DNA of 64,000 nt from Acanthacorydalis orientalis (Eukaryota > Arthropoda > Insecta > Megaloptera > Corydalidae): contig CM068313.1 in NCBI GenBank assembly GCA_034766995.1, positions 4,085,461 to 4,149,460 on the forward strand. The letters are read 5' to 3'. Shown one piece after another: positions 35,696-47,200 of the stretch. The first letter of the stretch is position 1; each line of letters begins with the position of its first letter. The position numbers were made by a program, and so were the translations under genes. The notes under the pieces are model-generated. The model was given only the letters and a program-made list of their open reading frames with translations. It was not told the origin of the DNA and did not search any database.

Positions 35696-35968
35696 ACAAC
35701 CTCTTTTTACACAAACACAACCAGTTAGTGTTATATCAGTTTGAGTAAAACATTTGCTTGTATCTCCACATCAGTAAATTGAAATTATTAGCTTCATTTG
35801 CGCAAATCATTGTTATTCCACTTTGATCATACAGATCTGCTTATATAATTTTTTGTACAGCAGAATGTATTTATTTTATTCCTTTTTTGCAGCACACGTT
35901 TACACTTAATCACTCTAAACGTGTATGCATGTCCATGCAATGAAACTACGTACATACAAATATACATA

Positions 35969-36023
<55 letters not shown>

Positions 36024-36483
36024 CATACATTCACACACGCGACCCTTTTTTAATCCTGTCAGTGTGTGTATTTTTTTCTTCAAAAAACGTACCGAATTAA
36101 TTGCATTATTCTCACAGTACGAATAGACTAGTCAGTTAATAAAAATGTAAAAAAAAGAACGTACGAGCGAGCTAACCGCATTTATTTACTACATAAAGTG
36201 CGCACGAAATCGTACATTCGTATGCAAATCAATATTTTAATGAATATATTAATCATTGTCGTTTTATTTTAAGTTACGGATATCAAACGCCGTTGTGCGC
36301 GATGATGTTCAATACGTCGGCACATTTTTTTTTAAACCGAATGTACGTTCGTATATTTTATCAGGACTAGAGAGATGTCTGAAAAATCAATAAAGGACGA
36401 CGGTCGAAGGAGTAAATGAAATATTTATTAACGGACAGTACTCTGTGCGAAAGGATTCGAATCGAATGTATGGGATTTATATA

Positions 36484-36487
<4 letters not shown>

Positions 36488-36565
<78 letters not shown>
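36488..36565. repeat. (TA)n microsatellite, 78 bp
   Basis: Uninterrupted TA run. Confidence 0.97.
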
Positions 36566-36569
<4 letters not shown>

Positions 36570-36749
36570 GTATATAATAATTATAAAGTTTGTTGATCAA
36601 GATTTGAAGTCTTGTAATTTTGTATTCGAACGAAAACAAAATGATTCGTTTTCAAATCGAGTTCTTGAATTATTTATAGTTTAATGAAATATGAGTATTT
36701 ATGATTCATATCTAGAAATATTTAAAAGAAAACGCACAGTTCTATTACT

Positions 36750-37630
36750 GTGATGAACTTTCACAAATTAATTCTTTTATATACATTACACAAATCATCA
36801 ACCCATTGCTGATATACATTCAGTTAAATAAATATCTGTAGATGTGTAATATCTTGGAACACAAAAAGGGTCTCTTACAAGAAAAATATTTTTCTTCATA
36901 GTGCAGTTCTGACATTGGCTAAAATCACTTTCTTTTTTCGTGCTATGTCATTGAACCATTTCTGACAAAATTTTTAGTTAAGTAAATTTCTGTTGTAATA
37001 AGTTGAATTCGAAATAGCTCTGTTTCTAAAAAAAATCTTTTTGTTCACGATACAGTCCTGGCATTGTCTAAATTCACTTTCTTTTTTCACATTACAAACT
37101 ATTAAGCGTTTTCTGACAAAATTTTAGCTTAGTAAATTTTAGTAAATGAATAATAACTTGAACTAAAGAGCTCTCTAAAAAATATTTTTCTTTAAGTTTC
37201 AGTTCCTGATATGGCCTAAATTTATTTTTTTTTCACAGCGTCATCACCCCGTTTCTGGAAAAATTTTGGTTAAATAAATTTCTATAAATGTTTAATACAT
37301 GAAATCTAAAAAAATCTTTCTAGAAAAATATTTTTCTTCACAATACATTTCTAATATTATGACTAAATTTACTTTCTTTGTTTACACTACAAACCATCAA
37401 ACCATTTTTGAGAAAATTTTAGTTTAGCAATTTTTTGTAAATGTCTAATAACAAGTGCCCTAAAAAGCTCTTTCTAGAAAAGTGTTTTCCTTCAAAATAA
37501 GTTCTAACACTGTGACTAAATTCACTTGCTTTTTTTCACAACACAACTCATTTGTGACAAATTTTTGATTAAATAAGTTTCTGTAAATGTGTAACAACTT
37601 AGGCCTTAAAGAATCTCTCTTTCAAAAAAA
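36750..37630 (+). repeat. tandem array, about 6 copies of a roughly 150-bp unit
   Basis: Units share AAAAATATTTTTCTTCA, then CAGTTCTGACATTG.CTAAA, TTCACTTTCTTTTTTCACA and AAATTTCTGTAAATG, with anchors near 36870, 37023, 37170, 37314, 37468 and 37612. The unit contains the outer arm of the foldback family (CTAAATTCACTTTC), so a foldback end may have been amplified in tandem. Confidence 0.75.
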
Positions 37631-38292
37631 TTATCATTTTTTATTGCTGCTTCTGTACATTCCGATGACGATATCATCATCTTTAGAGCATCAAATTGCA
37701 GAATAATCTCTATTGTGTACACTAAAAAAAGACTGTAATATTGGATTATATAGGATATTTTACACTGAAGACGTTTATGAAACTACAAATGACTTCCTAG
37801 AAGATGTCTTCAAAAAATACTTTCAACAATGCTTAAAAAAATTATTTTGATTTTTCTGAAATCTGACATTTATACTTCAGCACTTTTCATCATTTCAAAG
37901 TACTTCAGAGTATAGAAAGCATATAAGCAAGAATCAAAAATCATCAATAATAATTTATTGAACATTTCTAATAAATTTTTTTTTGGATTGTGTAAGACAA
38001 GTGGAAAATCAATCTTAGAAGAGTAGAATTTTTATTTATATTTTAAAGAAATAACCAATAAATCTGAGTTATAATTTATTTCCGTTTCAAATGTAAATGT
38101 CTACATAAATCACCATATTGATTAAATCGAATAATGATCTTTTCTTACTAAAGTTAAATGAAGAACCAGAAAGAACAGCAAATACTGAGAAGTAAATAAA
38201 CATCAATATGAATACCTGAAACGTGATTGAATATTTTGTACAGTGCTTAATAATATCAACATGTTTGACTTGAGCAATTAATTGACTGATTG

Positions 38293-38296
<4 letters not shown>

Positions 38297-38363
<67 letters not shown>
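38297..38363. repeat. (TA)n microsatellite, 67 bp
   Basis: Uninterrupted TA run. Confidence 0.97.
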
Positions 38364-38366
<3 letters not shown>

Positions 38367-38974
38367 CTTTAATACTTTGCTGAATTGTATTCTGTTTGAA
38401 GCAAGTATTTACTAGAAGCAACAATAAGATATAAAAATAGCTGTGGTGTTTTCCCGCGTAGTCTGTTACGCAGTCAGCGAACCTACGCTCTTGTTTACAA
38501 ACTGACTGAGGAAAGAGTATAGGTAGAGTATATAGTTGTCTTTCTCTGTAGTGGAAGGAAAAGAATGATATGTTTAACACTTTGAGTATCAACGCCGGCC
38601 GCTCGTAGACAACAATTCTATCAAAACCGAATCACAAACACTGTTATCCTTTTTCTCAATATATTAAAAGAAAAGTCTATTTTATAATATTTAGAGGGTT
38701 TTTTTTCATAAGATTGAAATCCAGTAATAGGAATAACATTCTTTTCTCTATTTTTCGAGATACATTGTGAGAAAATTGTTTGATAAATAAAAAATGAACT
38801 AATTATTTGATTTTTTTTTAAAAAAAAAGTGAAGGTGTGTAGAAAAGTTTGTTTTGATTAAAACGTTGAGTTGTTTTGTAAGCGAATTTAATAATTATAT
38901 TGTTTTTTTTTTTTTAAAAAAGTTACATTATTTTATTATGATGTTGGTTGCAACTTATTTATATTCGGTATACA

Positions 38975-39235
38975 AATTAATTCGGTACCTTTTTTATAGA
39001 AAGTGGAATACATTTCAATCTTCAAAGTATCTCCCATTGTTTTGTAAAAAACTTTCCATCTATCGGGTCACAGACGAATTCCTTTTCAAAAAAAAAATGG
39101 CGGCTTTAAATCGATGAAGTCATTTTCGGACCTCTTCCACTGTTTTATCATTTTTTACATTCTTTATGTATCACAACACCTTCCCCAGAAGCTAAATAAA
39201 TCATTCCCGCTGCTTCGATGATAATACCAAAAATT
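38975..39235 (-). mobile_element. mariner C-terminal fragment (11561-12775 family)
   Basis: TACAAATTAATTCGGTACCT, then GAATACATTTCAATCTTCAA and GGACCTCTTCCACTGTTTTA, match the first 250 bp of the mariner at 11561. On the minus strand this is the C-terminal transposase part, joined to N-terminal-like sequence (TATCACAACACCTTCCCC). Confidence 0.65.
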
Positions 39236-39558
39236 TTAGTATAGTTTGGGGAGGAAAAAGAATTATTTTTTGAAAATGATAGAGTTCCAAAAAGGAATGA
39301 ATAAACCTTTTTTCACTAGTATGTTTGTAATCTATGTTTAAAAGTTGTGACCGATGATGCTTGTGGATTTAACAACCAGGAATGTAATTAATTCCAACCA
39401 TGAGACATTGTATGGAGAGTTGAACATTCACCAATCCCCATTTTATAATTGTCTAATTTAATTTTAAACGCATGCACATTATTTCTAAAAAAGAATACGA
39501 AATCATTCTTCAATTAAATTGTAACCATGCTGGATAACTCACAATTGATTTATTAAAT

Positions 39559-39780
39559 GTACAAATTAATTTAGTGCCTTTTTTTTAAAAAAAATGAATA
39601 TTTAAGGAAGAATGGAACACATTTCAATCCTCAAAATACCCCCCATTTTTTTGTATCACTTGATTCCATATGTCGGGTAACTGGTGAATCTATTGTTTAA
39701 TAAAAGATAGGGGCGTTGAGTCGATGAAGTTGTTTTTGGGACTTTTTCCGCTGTATTGGCATGATTTCACGTTATGTTTC
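39559..39780 (-). mobile_element. mariner end fragment (11561-12775 family)
   Basis: ATGTACAAATTAATTTAGTG, then GGAACACATTTCAATCCTCA and GTCGATGAAGTTGTTTTTGG, match the same mariner end as at 11561 and 38975. The fragment stops where the GC-rich island at 39780 begins. Confidence 0.6.
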
Positions 39781-40420
39781 GAATCTGTCGTTCCGTATCC
39801 AATCGCTTTGTGGAAACGTTCATTTCCGGCAACAATGCCGCACTCGGACGGCATCAGCGTCGTTTTCCCGCGCTTCGAAGCCCGCGAACCTGCTGTTGTC
39901 TCGTGCAAACACCAACTGGTCGACAGAATAGCGCAGGTTCTCGTGCACGCTCGCGTGCCTGAAACACACCGACCAGAATGAGTCAGCGAGCCAGGCCGGC
40001 AGTCAGTCAGCCACCCGGTCTCGGCTGTGGGAAGCATCTGCCGTCGCTCGACGTTCGTCGAGTTGTAAACCCACGCCGGGCCGTCGGACGAACGAAGCTT
40101 TCGCAGAGCGGATGCTTATTAGACAGTGACAGTTACCGAGTTCTTATTTTGAAACGAGTGCAGCCGATAGGAACCGGCCTTGCGCTTTATTCAACACGTT
40201 GAACGTGCGACTGCTTGAAGGTCGCTCCGTTGTCGGTCGGATGGTCGGTCGGCCCTTGTCGAGTTGTGTGTGACCCCCCGGTGCTTTTTAGTATCAGTAA
40301 ACCGAATCGATCTGTAACACTGGTGAAATCGAAATCACATTTTCGCAATTGCACGAAAAATGGGACGCCCACGCGGGCCGCACTTCGCGTCTCGCACAGG
40401 ATGTAAATATAATTAGGGGT
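39780..40420. promoter_or_regulatory. GC/CpG-rich island in intron with ARE-like motif
   Basis: About 640 bp of CpG-rich sequence inserted between AT-rich parts, beginning directly after a deleted mariner (39559-39780). TGAGTCAGC at 39979-39987 matches both the AP-1 core and the TGA...GC pattern of antioxidant/Maf response elements. Repeated GTCGGTCGG motifs lie near 40233-40253. No protein similarity was recognised in the ORFs of 60-115 codons on either strand. Confidence 0.3.
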
Positions 40421-40604
40421 ACTGTTTATGTCGAGTTCGTTCAGTTCCGTATGCTATTTTTATACATTAAGGTAAAACCACTCCATGTCAAATTTATCAG
40501 ATTATATTCGTATATATATATATGTGTACACATTAATTATTAAAATTTATATACTTTATATGTTTGGTTGTAGATGACTGTATTTTAATTCATGTCCTCT
40601 TAAG

Positions 40605-40606
<2 letters not shown>

Positions 40607-40650
<44 letters not shown>
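40607..40650. repeat. (TA)n microsatellite, 44 bp, last one in the window
   Basis: Other (TA)n runs, not listed separately, start near 4110, 5092, 12610, 19038, 20250, 23731, 23910, 24021, 25301, 25610, 25959, 26352, 26491, 27960, 29904, 30217, 32092, 35973 and 40511. None longer than a few repeats occurs after this one. Confidence 0.97.
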
Positions 40651-40655
<5 letters not shown>

Positions 40656-42022
40656 TGGGACCTCAGGAATAGTCTATTTTTATATATTTTTTCACTTGGA
40701 AAATAGTGTTTTATTTCAAAACTAAAATATACATTTTAAAGGGCATTCCAAATACAAACGCATTTTTTTACACAAAAGTTTCATTTTCAAGTCTTTGTGA
40801 AAATATTTTTTTATATTTATTTTTTTTTTGTGAAACCTTTCGAATTATTTTTGGTTTTATTATCAGTAAAGGAACTCCAATATGTCATTAGTGTCGTGTA
40901 AAAATTTAATTAACTTTAACTCAAATTTGATCGAAATATAAATTTTTTTCTGTAACCATCCATTTCTGTTTAAAATTATCCTGCATTTTTCGTAAATGCA
41001 TGAAAATTTTCATTGACACTCGAAGGGTTAATAAAAAGAAAATTATCACAAATGAATTCTTCAAACTAAATTTTTTTTCTGTACAGAAATATCCAAAGAA
41101 TCATTTTTGACTGTTGTTTATATGAATTTCGATGGCGACGCTATCATTCTAAAAACAGCAGGAATCTGATTTTTGTTTTCTTTTTAAAAAAACATCAGAG
41201 ACTGTGTAACAAATGTTTGATTTAAAAAAGTTAAATTGAGTACAATAAGTGCTCAAAACCGTTCATTTTATTTAATTGTACTTGTATTAAAATGATTTAA
41301 TTTGTTTTGATAAAATCATTTGTTAATTATCTGGACTGGGATTAGTAAAATGAACTCAAATATTTTTTTTCACTTTGAATAAAGCAAACACTGAGTACAA
41401 ATTTTTGTTTTTTAACTGTAAAAAGTTTTAAGTTAAGTGTTCATACTACCAGACTTAAATGTATTGACATTTAGGTCTTAAGTCTAAAATAAAAAACTTT
41501 TTGGTCGTGTGCAAATTTTATTCCTTGACTTAAGACAAAAAACTATACAAAATGCAGCGCGCAAAGTTCTATACAGTTCTGCTTTGTGTGGCACAATGAA
41601 AACAGTAGTAAATTTATTTGTCATCTTTATCTGTATTTATTTAAAATCATAAATTAAACATCTATAATAATCTGCACAAATTCCAAGCATCTATCAACAA
41701 CAAATAGGAAAATATGTACAGTACTGACATTCTATCTCACTCTTTTTTGTTACTTTTCATGTTTTCAGTTCGCAGCATTGTGGGAAGTAGCAGAATATTA
41801 GTAAATGACACGATTTAAAGTACTGTCGATGCTCTGCAATTTCATTGTATTAGCTTTAATAAGATATCTTCCCTACTTTTTTCTATCTGTCTTCTTCTCT
41901 AATTCTTTCGCTGTTTTAAACTCTCTTAAGCATCGAATACCAGACGTTTTATTTGTTGTTAGTACTTGTGAAGATATATACATATGTGTTATGAATTAAA
42001 ATCGTAATTTTCTGTTTTTCAG

Positions 42023-42241
42023 AAGCCAACCGTTCGTACAATGGCCTGTCAGCGGATTTATACAAGTCGTCCGACTACGACAAGCTGATGCTCTCACTTC
42101 TATCACCGTTGCCAAACGAACAAGACTACGCAATAAATGTGTGCACGTTGCTCTCTAACGAAGGCAAACATGTTCTCAAGCTCGAAAAGTGTCCAAAAAT
42201 CGTAGACTACCTGCTGGCGCACGCCGGAGTTTTCAATCACA
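42023..42241 (+). CDS. ARID2: ARID2 exon W3: start of armadillo-like region
   Basis: The exon is bordered by TTTTTCAG and GTGAGT. Its 219 bases read [60 protein letters not shown] and [13 protein letters not shown]. This matches the very conserved ARID2 segment beginning 'DYLRQSYGLS.D...DYNKLVLSLLSGLPNE'. It forms the first helices of the ARM-like fold that follows the ARID domain and serves PBAF assembly. Phase is 1 in and 1 out. The exon is visibly more GC- and CpG-rich than its flanks. Confidence 0.97.
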
Positions 42242-42519
42242 GTGAGTTGGTCTCTTTTTAACTGACTCGTCGTTTTCGTCGATTCTCAAATGTGTTTTTT
42301 AATTCAATATAATGATAAGATTGTCCAGAAACCTAAACTCGAATTTAAAATTGTATAAAATCTATACTCTTTGTATTTTTTAAAAAAATCTTGAATATTT
42401 CGAAACACATTTTGGAATTAAATCTAATTATCGGAATTTAAACAAAACTGTTCATATGTTTGTGAAAATTTAAGAGAAATTGTAAATGATTAATGTAAAT
42501 TCAGATTTTTCTGTACTTT

Positions 42520-42680
42520 AGTGCTGTGTGGATGACTATTCGTCATTGAAATGCGCATAAGCAGAGTGACCAATAATCAATTATTGAACAATTTTAGATC
42601 TTTTTGTGATTTGTGGTGGAGTGAAAAATTCATTTGTAAAAATCAATTTAGCCACAGTGCTAAAAATTATATTCTTGGTC
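42520..42680 (+). repeat. foldback-family half copy
   Basis: TCATTGAAATGCGCATAAGC, then CCAATAATCAATTATTGAAC and GATTTGTGGTGGAGTGAAAA, match the right arm of the foldback family. Confidence 0.65.
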
Positions 42681-43962
42681 CAGGTTTGTGACTGTCAGTC
42701 CTCGATCACCGAGATTACCAGAATATCAGCATTTTAGACCTTAGTTTCAGTCCCTGTGAATGAAAATTATATTTTTATCAATATTTTGAAAACGAATATA
42801 CTTTGAATAGCACAAGTACAGTTTTAAAAATGGATAATTTTTATTTTATGCAATTTGTCGGGAATTAATTCGAATTTTCCATGTCATTTAATCACGATTT
42901 TCGGTTTTACTACTAATCAGTTACTTTTAAATTTAAAATTCGCCCCAAACAATAAAATTACTTTAAATATACTTTAAGTATTCTTACAAATATGTACTAG
43001 TTTCCTTTTTCAACTGATTTTCGATCAAAACCGTGCTAAAAATGTGACTTTAATCGTTTGGAAGTTTGGATGAGTGTACAAAGACGTTATTAGATTTATC
43101 AACACTTAAATAATTAAAAAAAGAAACTATTTAAGTGCTGGCAGCTTGCCGCCGTGTAAATCGAAGCTTGGTTTATATACATTGTTCTTATTAAAAATAT
43201 ATATTTGATATTCAGAAACGAACAGTTCTTATAAAACTTTCAAACTGTAGAAATAGTTTTCGTCTAGGTAGAATTTTTGAAGAATGTAGTGAATTCTCAG
43301 AATTATAGTTTTGACTTTGTTGCTAAATTTAGTTTCTGAAATGAATTACTAGTTTTTTAAATTCTAAAAAAATGTTTTCAATGGAGTATTCTCATTTATT
43401 ATGCTTACCTATATAGCATAAATATATATTTATATATTTATGCTTTTACCTACTAGGAACATATTCAGTAGAATTGATTCTGTTCTTAGAATATCAATAA
43501 TGTGAAAAGTCTACTACGGTAAAGACAGGGAATCATAAATGGGCCACTAACGTCCAGCTACGATACTAGGTCATTTTTCAATTTGCACTCATTTGTCTAC
43601 ATACCTTCCTAACTTCCACATTTTTCAACTTTTCGCAAAAATTCTTTCACATATTTATCCTAGAACGATTATTGAAAAATAAAATGTAAAAAAAATCATT
43701 TTTACCCAGAACAATAGAAAACAGGTAAATAAAAAGTGTAATAATTGCTTTTTACATAATTTGTTTTCTTGTATAGATCTTGATAGCTATAATGCTGTTT
43801 TCGGAGAGCGGGAATAAATCGTTTAGTTCTTAATTCAATGATTATTTTTATATGTATGCTATATCTCGAATTATCCTCGTTCAATGCTCTGCAAAGAGCT
43901 TAAATAAAGAAAATGTTTATCCTGTTCGAATTCGTACTTTCGGATTGGTTAAATGTCTATTT

Positions 43963-44063
43963 CCACTACTAGTTTTGGCACGTGAACTACTCTGAATATT
44001 GAAGACTGGTTCTAGTCTTAAACATCTACCTGAAGATAACATTCGTGCCGAAACTAGTAGTGG
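43963..44063. repeat. hairpin MITE-like element near W4 acceptor
   Basis: CCACTACTAGTTTTGGCACG (43963-43982) and CGTGCCGAAACTAGTAGTGG (44044-44063) are inverted copies, 19 of 20 matching, with a 61-bp loop that holds ACATCTACCTGAAGATAAC. Related sequence occurs near 22250-22350 (GTGCCGAAACTAGTTGTG) and 58430-58510 (TACTACTAGTTTCGGCACGT). It lies about 165 bp upstream of the W4 acceptor. Confidence 0.8.
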
Positions 44064-44227
44064 CAAACAGAAACTGTTAAGAAGACAATGTATGAACGGG
44101 ATCACGGATATAAAAACATAGTAAAAAAAAATATAATCTTATTCTGTTTGAAAGATGGTGTTACATATTTTTGTAGAATGTTGATTTTTATGAAAACGTA
44201 TCATCTAATTTTCATTTGTTGCTGCAG

Positions 44228-45204
44228 GCTCTCTTCGTCCGGTTTTTTTGGAGACGTACAACACAGTCCGCCGTCAACCTTTATCCTCGTTCTGGTACGA
44301 CACATTAGAGAGCCACCAATTCACTGATCTAATGGTCGAATCGAAATTCACGAAAAGAAAAACAATCTTACCCGTAGTAGGTCATATTAAAAAGGAGAAG
44401 AGTTCGGTGTTTTCGCGGAGGGATGCGTCGAAGGTCGACAAAAAAGACGAGAAAGACGTGAAAGTTCAAAAGGATGATACGGAGAATGAAACGAAAACGA
44501 CAAAGAGCGAACCGGAGACCAGTCCTGAAACAGCACCGCTGAAAGAATCCGATGCAGTTGTACAAGAAACGAAAAGTGTGGACTGCGCGCAGACTAGTGT
44601 CGTGAATTCGACGGAGAACGATGCCGCCGAGAGACTCTGCGAAAAGGAAGAGAGTACAATCGATGAGACTGACGACGACGGTGCTGTTCATATTGTAGAA
44701 ACGACGCCCTCCGATGACTGTGACGATAGTAATTTGTTCGCGCCGAGCGGGGATGCGAGTAGACGTGGTAAACAGAAGGTCAAGTTAAAAATTAGTCAGT
44801 CGGACAACGAACTGTTCTGTGTGGGTCGGACGCTCGGCACGCAGGATTATATCGGACAGAGGGTGCTACAGATCGCGGACATCTTGAGAAATCTCAGTTT
44901 CACGGAGGAGAATGTGACGGTGTTGGCCAACAATATCTCGTTCCTGCGGTTTTCGATACTGTGCACGAGCTCGAGATGGAACACGTTACATCAGTACGGG
45001 TTCGATATGTTGAGCAACGTCGCCACAGAGTTATTAGTTAAAGATCCAATACGCGACAGACTGACCGAATGTCTGCTGATGACCATTACACAGGGGTTGA
45101 CCAGCGCCGATCGGTTCGTTATCATATCTTGTCTGGACGTATTGAACAAACTTAGCCAGAATGAAGCCAACGAGGATGTTCTTCTTAGGTATTTAGAGCA
45201 AAAT
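44228..45204 (+). CDS. ARID2: ARID2 exon W4: armadillo-like region with charged insertion
   Basis: The exon completes a Ser codon and reads SLRPVFLETYNTVRRQPLSS, then FWYDTLESHQFTDLMVESKF. About 140 codons of Lys/Glu/Asp/Ser/Thr-rich, probably disordered, sequence follow (roughly 44370-44820). The ARM-like fold then resumes with [40 protein letters not shown] and so on to LLRYLEQN. Vertebrate ARID2 has a shorter linker at this place, before '[22 protein letters not shown]'. Donor GTAAGT at 45205; 977 bases; phase 1 in, 0 out. The charged stretch also holds basic clusters (for example KRKT and KKEKSS) that could act in nuclear import; this is inference. Confidence 0.97.
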
Positions 45205-45289
45205 GTAAGTAGAAGCTTATAAATCGAAGTAAACTCTCTTTACATTTTTTTCTTTACATATGTTTGTCTGTTCTGATCCTGCTCCTAAA

Positions 45290-45591
45290 TTCACTTTCGT
45301 AAACGATTTGTTTTCTTCATCCTACAAACCCCCAAAACGTTTTTCGGTTCAAAAATCTTTATAAATTATTGTTAATTGTTATTTATCAGCATTTCGATGA
45401 CGATGCTACCATCTTCAGAGCGTGAAGGTATATAAAAAAAAATTCCTATAGATTTTCGCTCTGAAGTTGATGGCATCGTCATCGAAATGCTGATAAGTAA
45501 CAATCAACAATAATTTATTGAAGTTTTTTGACCAGAGAAATCTTTGGTTATTTATGGTATGAAAAAAGAATCCATATGAAAATATTTTCTT
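45290..45591. repeat. foldback element, 302 bp, best-preserved copy
   Basis: The arms mirror each other around 45440. CAGCATTTCGATGACGATGC (45388) pairs with GCATCGTCATCGAAATGCTG (to 45493), and CATCTTCAGAGCG pairs with CGCTCTGAAGTTG. Outside these, ATTGTTAATTGTTATTTATC pairs with GATAAGTAACAATCAACAAT. The outer arms resemble AAATTCACTTTCGTAAACGA with imperfect partners. Members of this family recur at 920-1170, 20460-20600, 23000-23240, 34905-35060, 42520-42680, 46880-47350, 50655-50910, 57050-57370, 59090-60700 and elsewhere. It has no coding capacity. Confidence 0.85.
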
Positions 45592-45889
45592 ACACTCTCT
45601 TACTTTACAAATATTTGCTAATAACTTCTCTGTATTTTCCAGTATATTCGTAAAACAGTTGAGAATTTACTATACTTTTTATTCAGTTTTAATAAAAAAG
45701 AATTCCTCTGTGCTAATATAAAATATTTGTAAGTAGGGGAAGGAAATTAATAGTTTAAAGGAAATTTATTTTTTTACATAAAAGAAAGTCGAATAAATAA
45801 GATTCAAAACACATTTTTATATTTAGTTTTGACCGATATTACATCATTGCTATTTACAAGATCAAATAATGGTGCAATACGAATTCTGG

Positions 45890-46115
45890 ACTATTTTATT
45901 TGTAATTTATTTTGTGTCTGTGTACCTGGATTGGAATTGTTTCTTTTTTGTCATTTAGGACACTGTTTTTCTTTTTTCTTCTCTACCGGTTTCATCCATT
46001 CAGAGATCTTCAGGTCGGAAATCAGGTTGTCAATGTATAATTCTGAATAGACGAAACCGCATTAGTGAGGAAAGAGAAAAAAAACAGTGACCTAGAAGAA
46101 ATAAAACAGACAATT
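45890..46115. repeat. ACCGGTTTC-type interspersed repeat
   Basis: CTACCGGTTTCATCCATTCA, then GAGATCTTCAGGTCGG and GAATAGACGAAACCG, form short inverted ends. Similar pieces lie at about 15030-15080 (CTACCGATTTTGGGATATTC), 32470-32560 (GAATAGACGAAACCGGCAGT), 34740-34880 and 60335-60520 (ATTACCGGTTTGATCCGTCG). The family is unknown and no coding capacity is seen. Confidence 0.6.
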
Positions 46116-46879
46116 CTGGACAAGTTAATTCGAAATGACTGAATGGCAATTTGTTAAAGTTTTGCGTATCGCTTTTTTCTGTGGTAATTTAAAACGGATC
46201 GTACGAGTACACAGAGTGAATGTGGAATTGTTGAAGAGGGAATTTGGAATGTGTTTCTTTAGGCATTCAAAAATGTTCCAGTGAGATATTAAATGGGATT
46301 CACAATTATTCGTGGTTTAAAGTCAGCGTGATATTTAGTCATTAACACTGGAAATATTAAACATTAAATATCAATAAGAGCAATCATCAAGATATATTAA
46401 TGATTTTTTTTTAGATTTGGGTATTTGAACGCAGTTAGTTTATATTTGAAGTGATAGCTGTTAGTGTAAAGAAAAATTGAAAGCTCTGAATGACTGAGCT
46501 CTGATTCTTCTAATCGAAAACATTCCGATTTATTTACACGATTCTAATATTTAACTTTTTAGCAAAGAAACAAACCGGTTCTGTAAACAATTAATTTTGT
46601 TCTCTTAATCTGGCACTAGATAACTTAGATAACTTCTGACTGTTTCCAAAATTTAGGACTACTGAAAATGTATTTTTCAGACATTCAGGATCATAATTTG
46701 TCAAATTAATCCCAGAATTAAGTAAAACGTTAAGCGCGGTTTAAGACAAGACACCAATTGAAAATACATTTTAAAATTTTTTTAAAGATTTCTCTGATTG
46801 AAATCGATTATTGACCACTTGATTGTTGGTTATGTCTATGACGTTGTGTGTGATAACATTATTCTCAGTTTTAATAAAT

Positions 46880-47200
46880 AAAAAAAATCTTTCATAAATG
46901 AATTATTTTTTGTCCCACATTCCACAATAACTTTTCTGGCCGAAAATGTTTTATAAATCATTATTGATCACTTTAGATTGCTGCGTAAGCGCATTTCTTT
47001 GGCGATGCTGTCATCTTCAGAATGCACAGGTGTAGAAAAGTCTCAAAAGGTATAGATAATATTTTTCTCTACCTTTGCGCACTGAAGATGAATGCATTTC
47101 CGTCGAAATGTACACAATTGTTGAGCAGAAAAGTTTTGTGTCGTTTTTGCTATGAAAAATGAAAGTGAATTTAACTACAATGTCAGGACTGTGTTGTAAA
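46880..47200. repeat. foldback-family copy
   Basis: TTTCATAAATGAATTATTTT, then AAATGTTTTATAAATCATTA and GCGATGCTGTCATCTTCAGA, are mirrored by GCACTGAAGATGAATGCATT and AAAATGAAAGTGAATTTAAC. A further half copy follows (47205-47350). Confidence 0.75.

Larger units (their letters stand above)
24338..42022 (+). other. ARID2: intron between W2 and W3 (17,685 bp)
   Basis: The largest intron in the window, with donor GTAAGT at 24338 and acceptor TTTTTCAG ending at 42022. It contains about half of the (TA)n arrays, a three-unit tandem array with internal TA runs (25070-26010), a two-copy 370-bp repeat (26640-27400), a GC-hairpin repeat in inverted orientation to one in the previous intron (30540-30790), a hAT-like MITE inside a foldback repeat (33170-33660), GC-rich islands (33940-34640 and 39780-40420), a roughly 150-bp tandem array (36750-37630) and several deleted mariner pieces. 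No exon was recognised in it. Confidence 0.85.
42242..44227 (+). other. ARID2: intron between W3 and W4 (1,986 bp)
   Basis: Donor GTGAGT, acceptor CTGCAG ending at 44227. It contains a foldback-family copy (about 42520-42680) and a hairpin MITE-like element (43963-44063) about 165 bp before the acceptor. No other structure is recognised. Confidence 0.85.

Noticed and set aside
45829..46050. 73-codon hydrophobic ORF
   Set aside because: It falls in an interspersed repeat in the W4-W5 intron; hydrophobicity follows from T-rich sequence.
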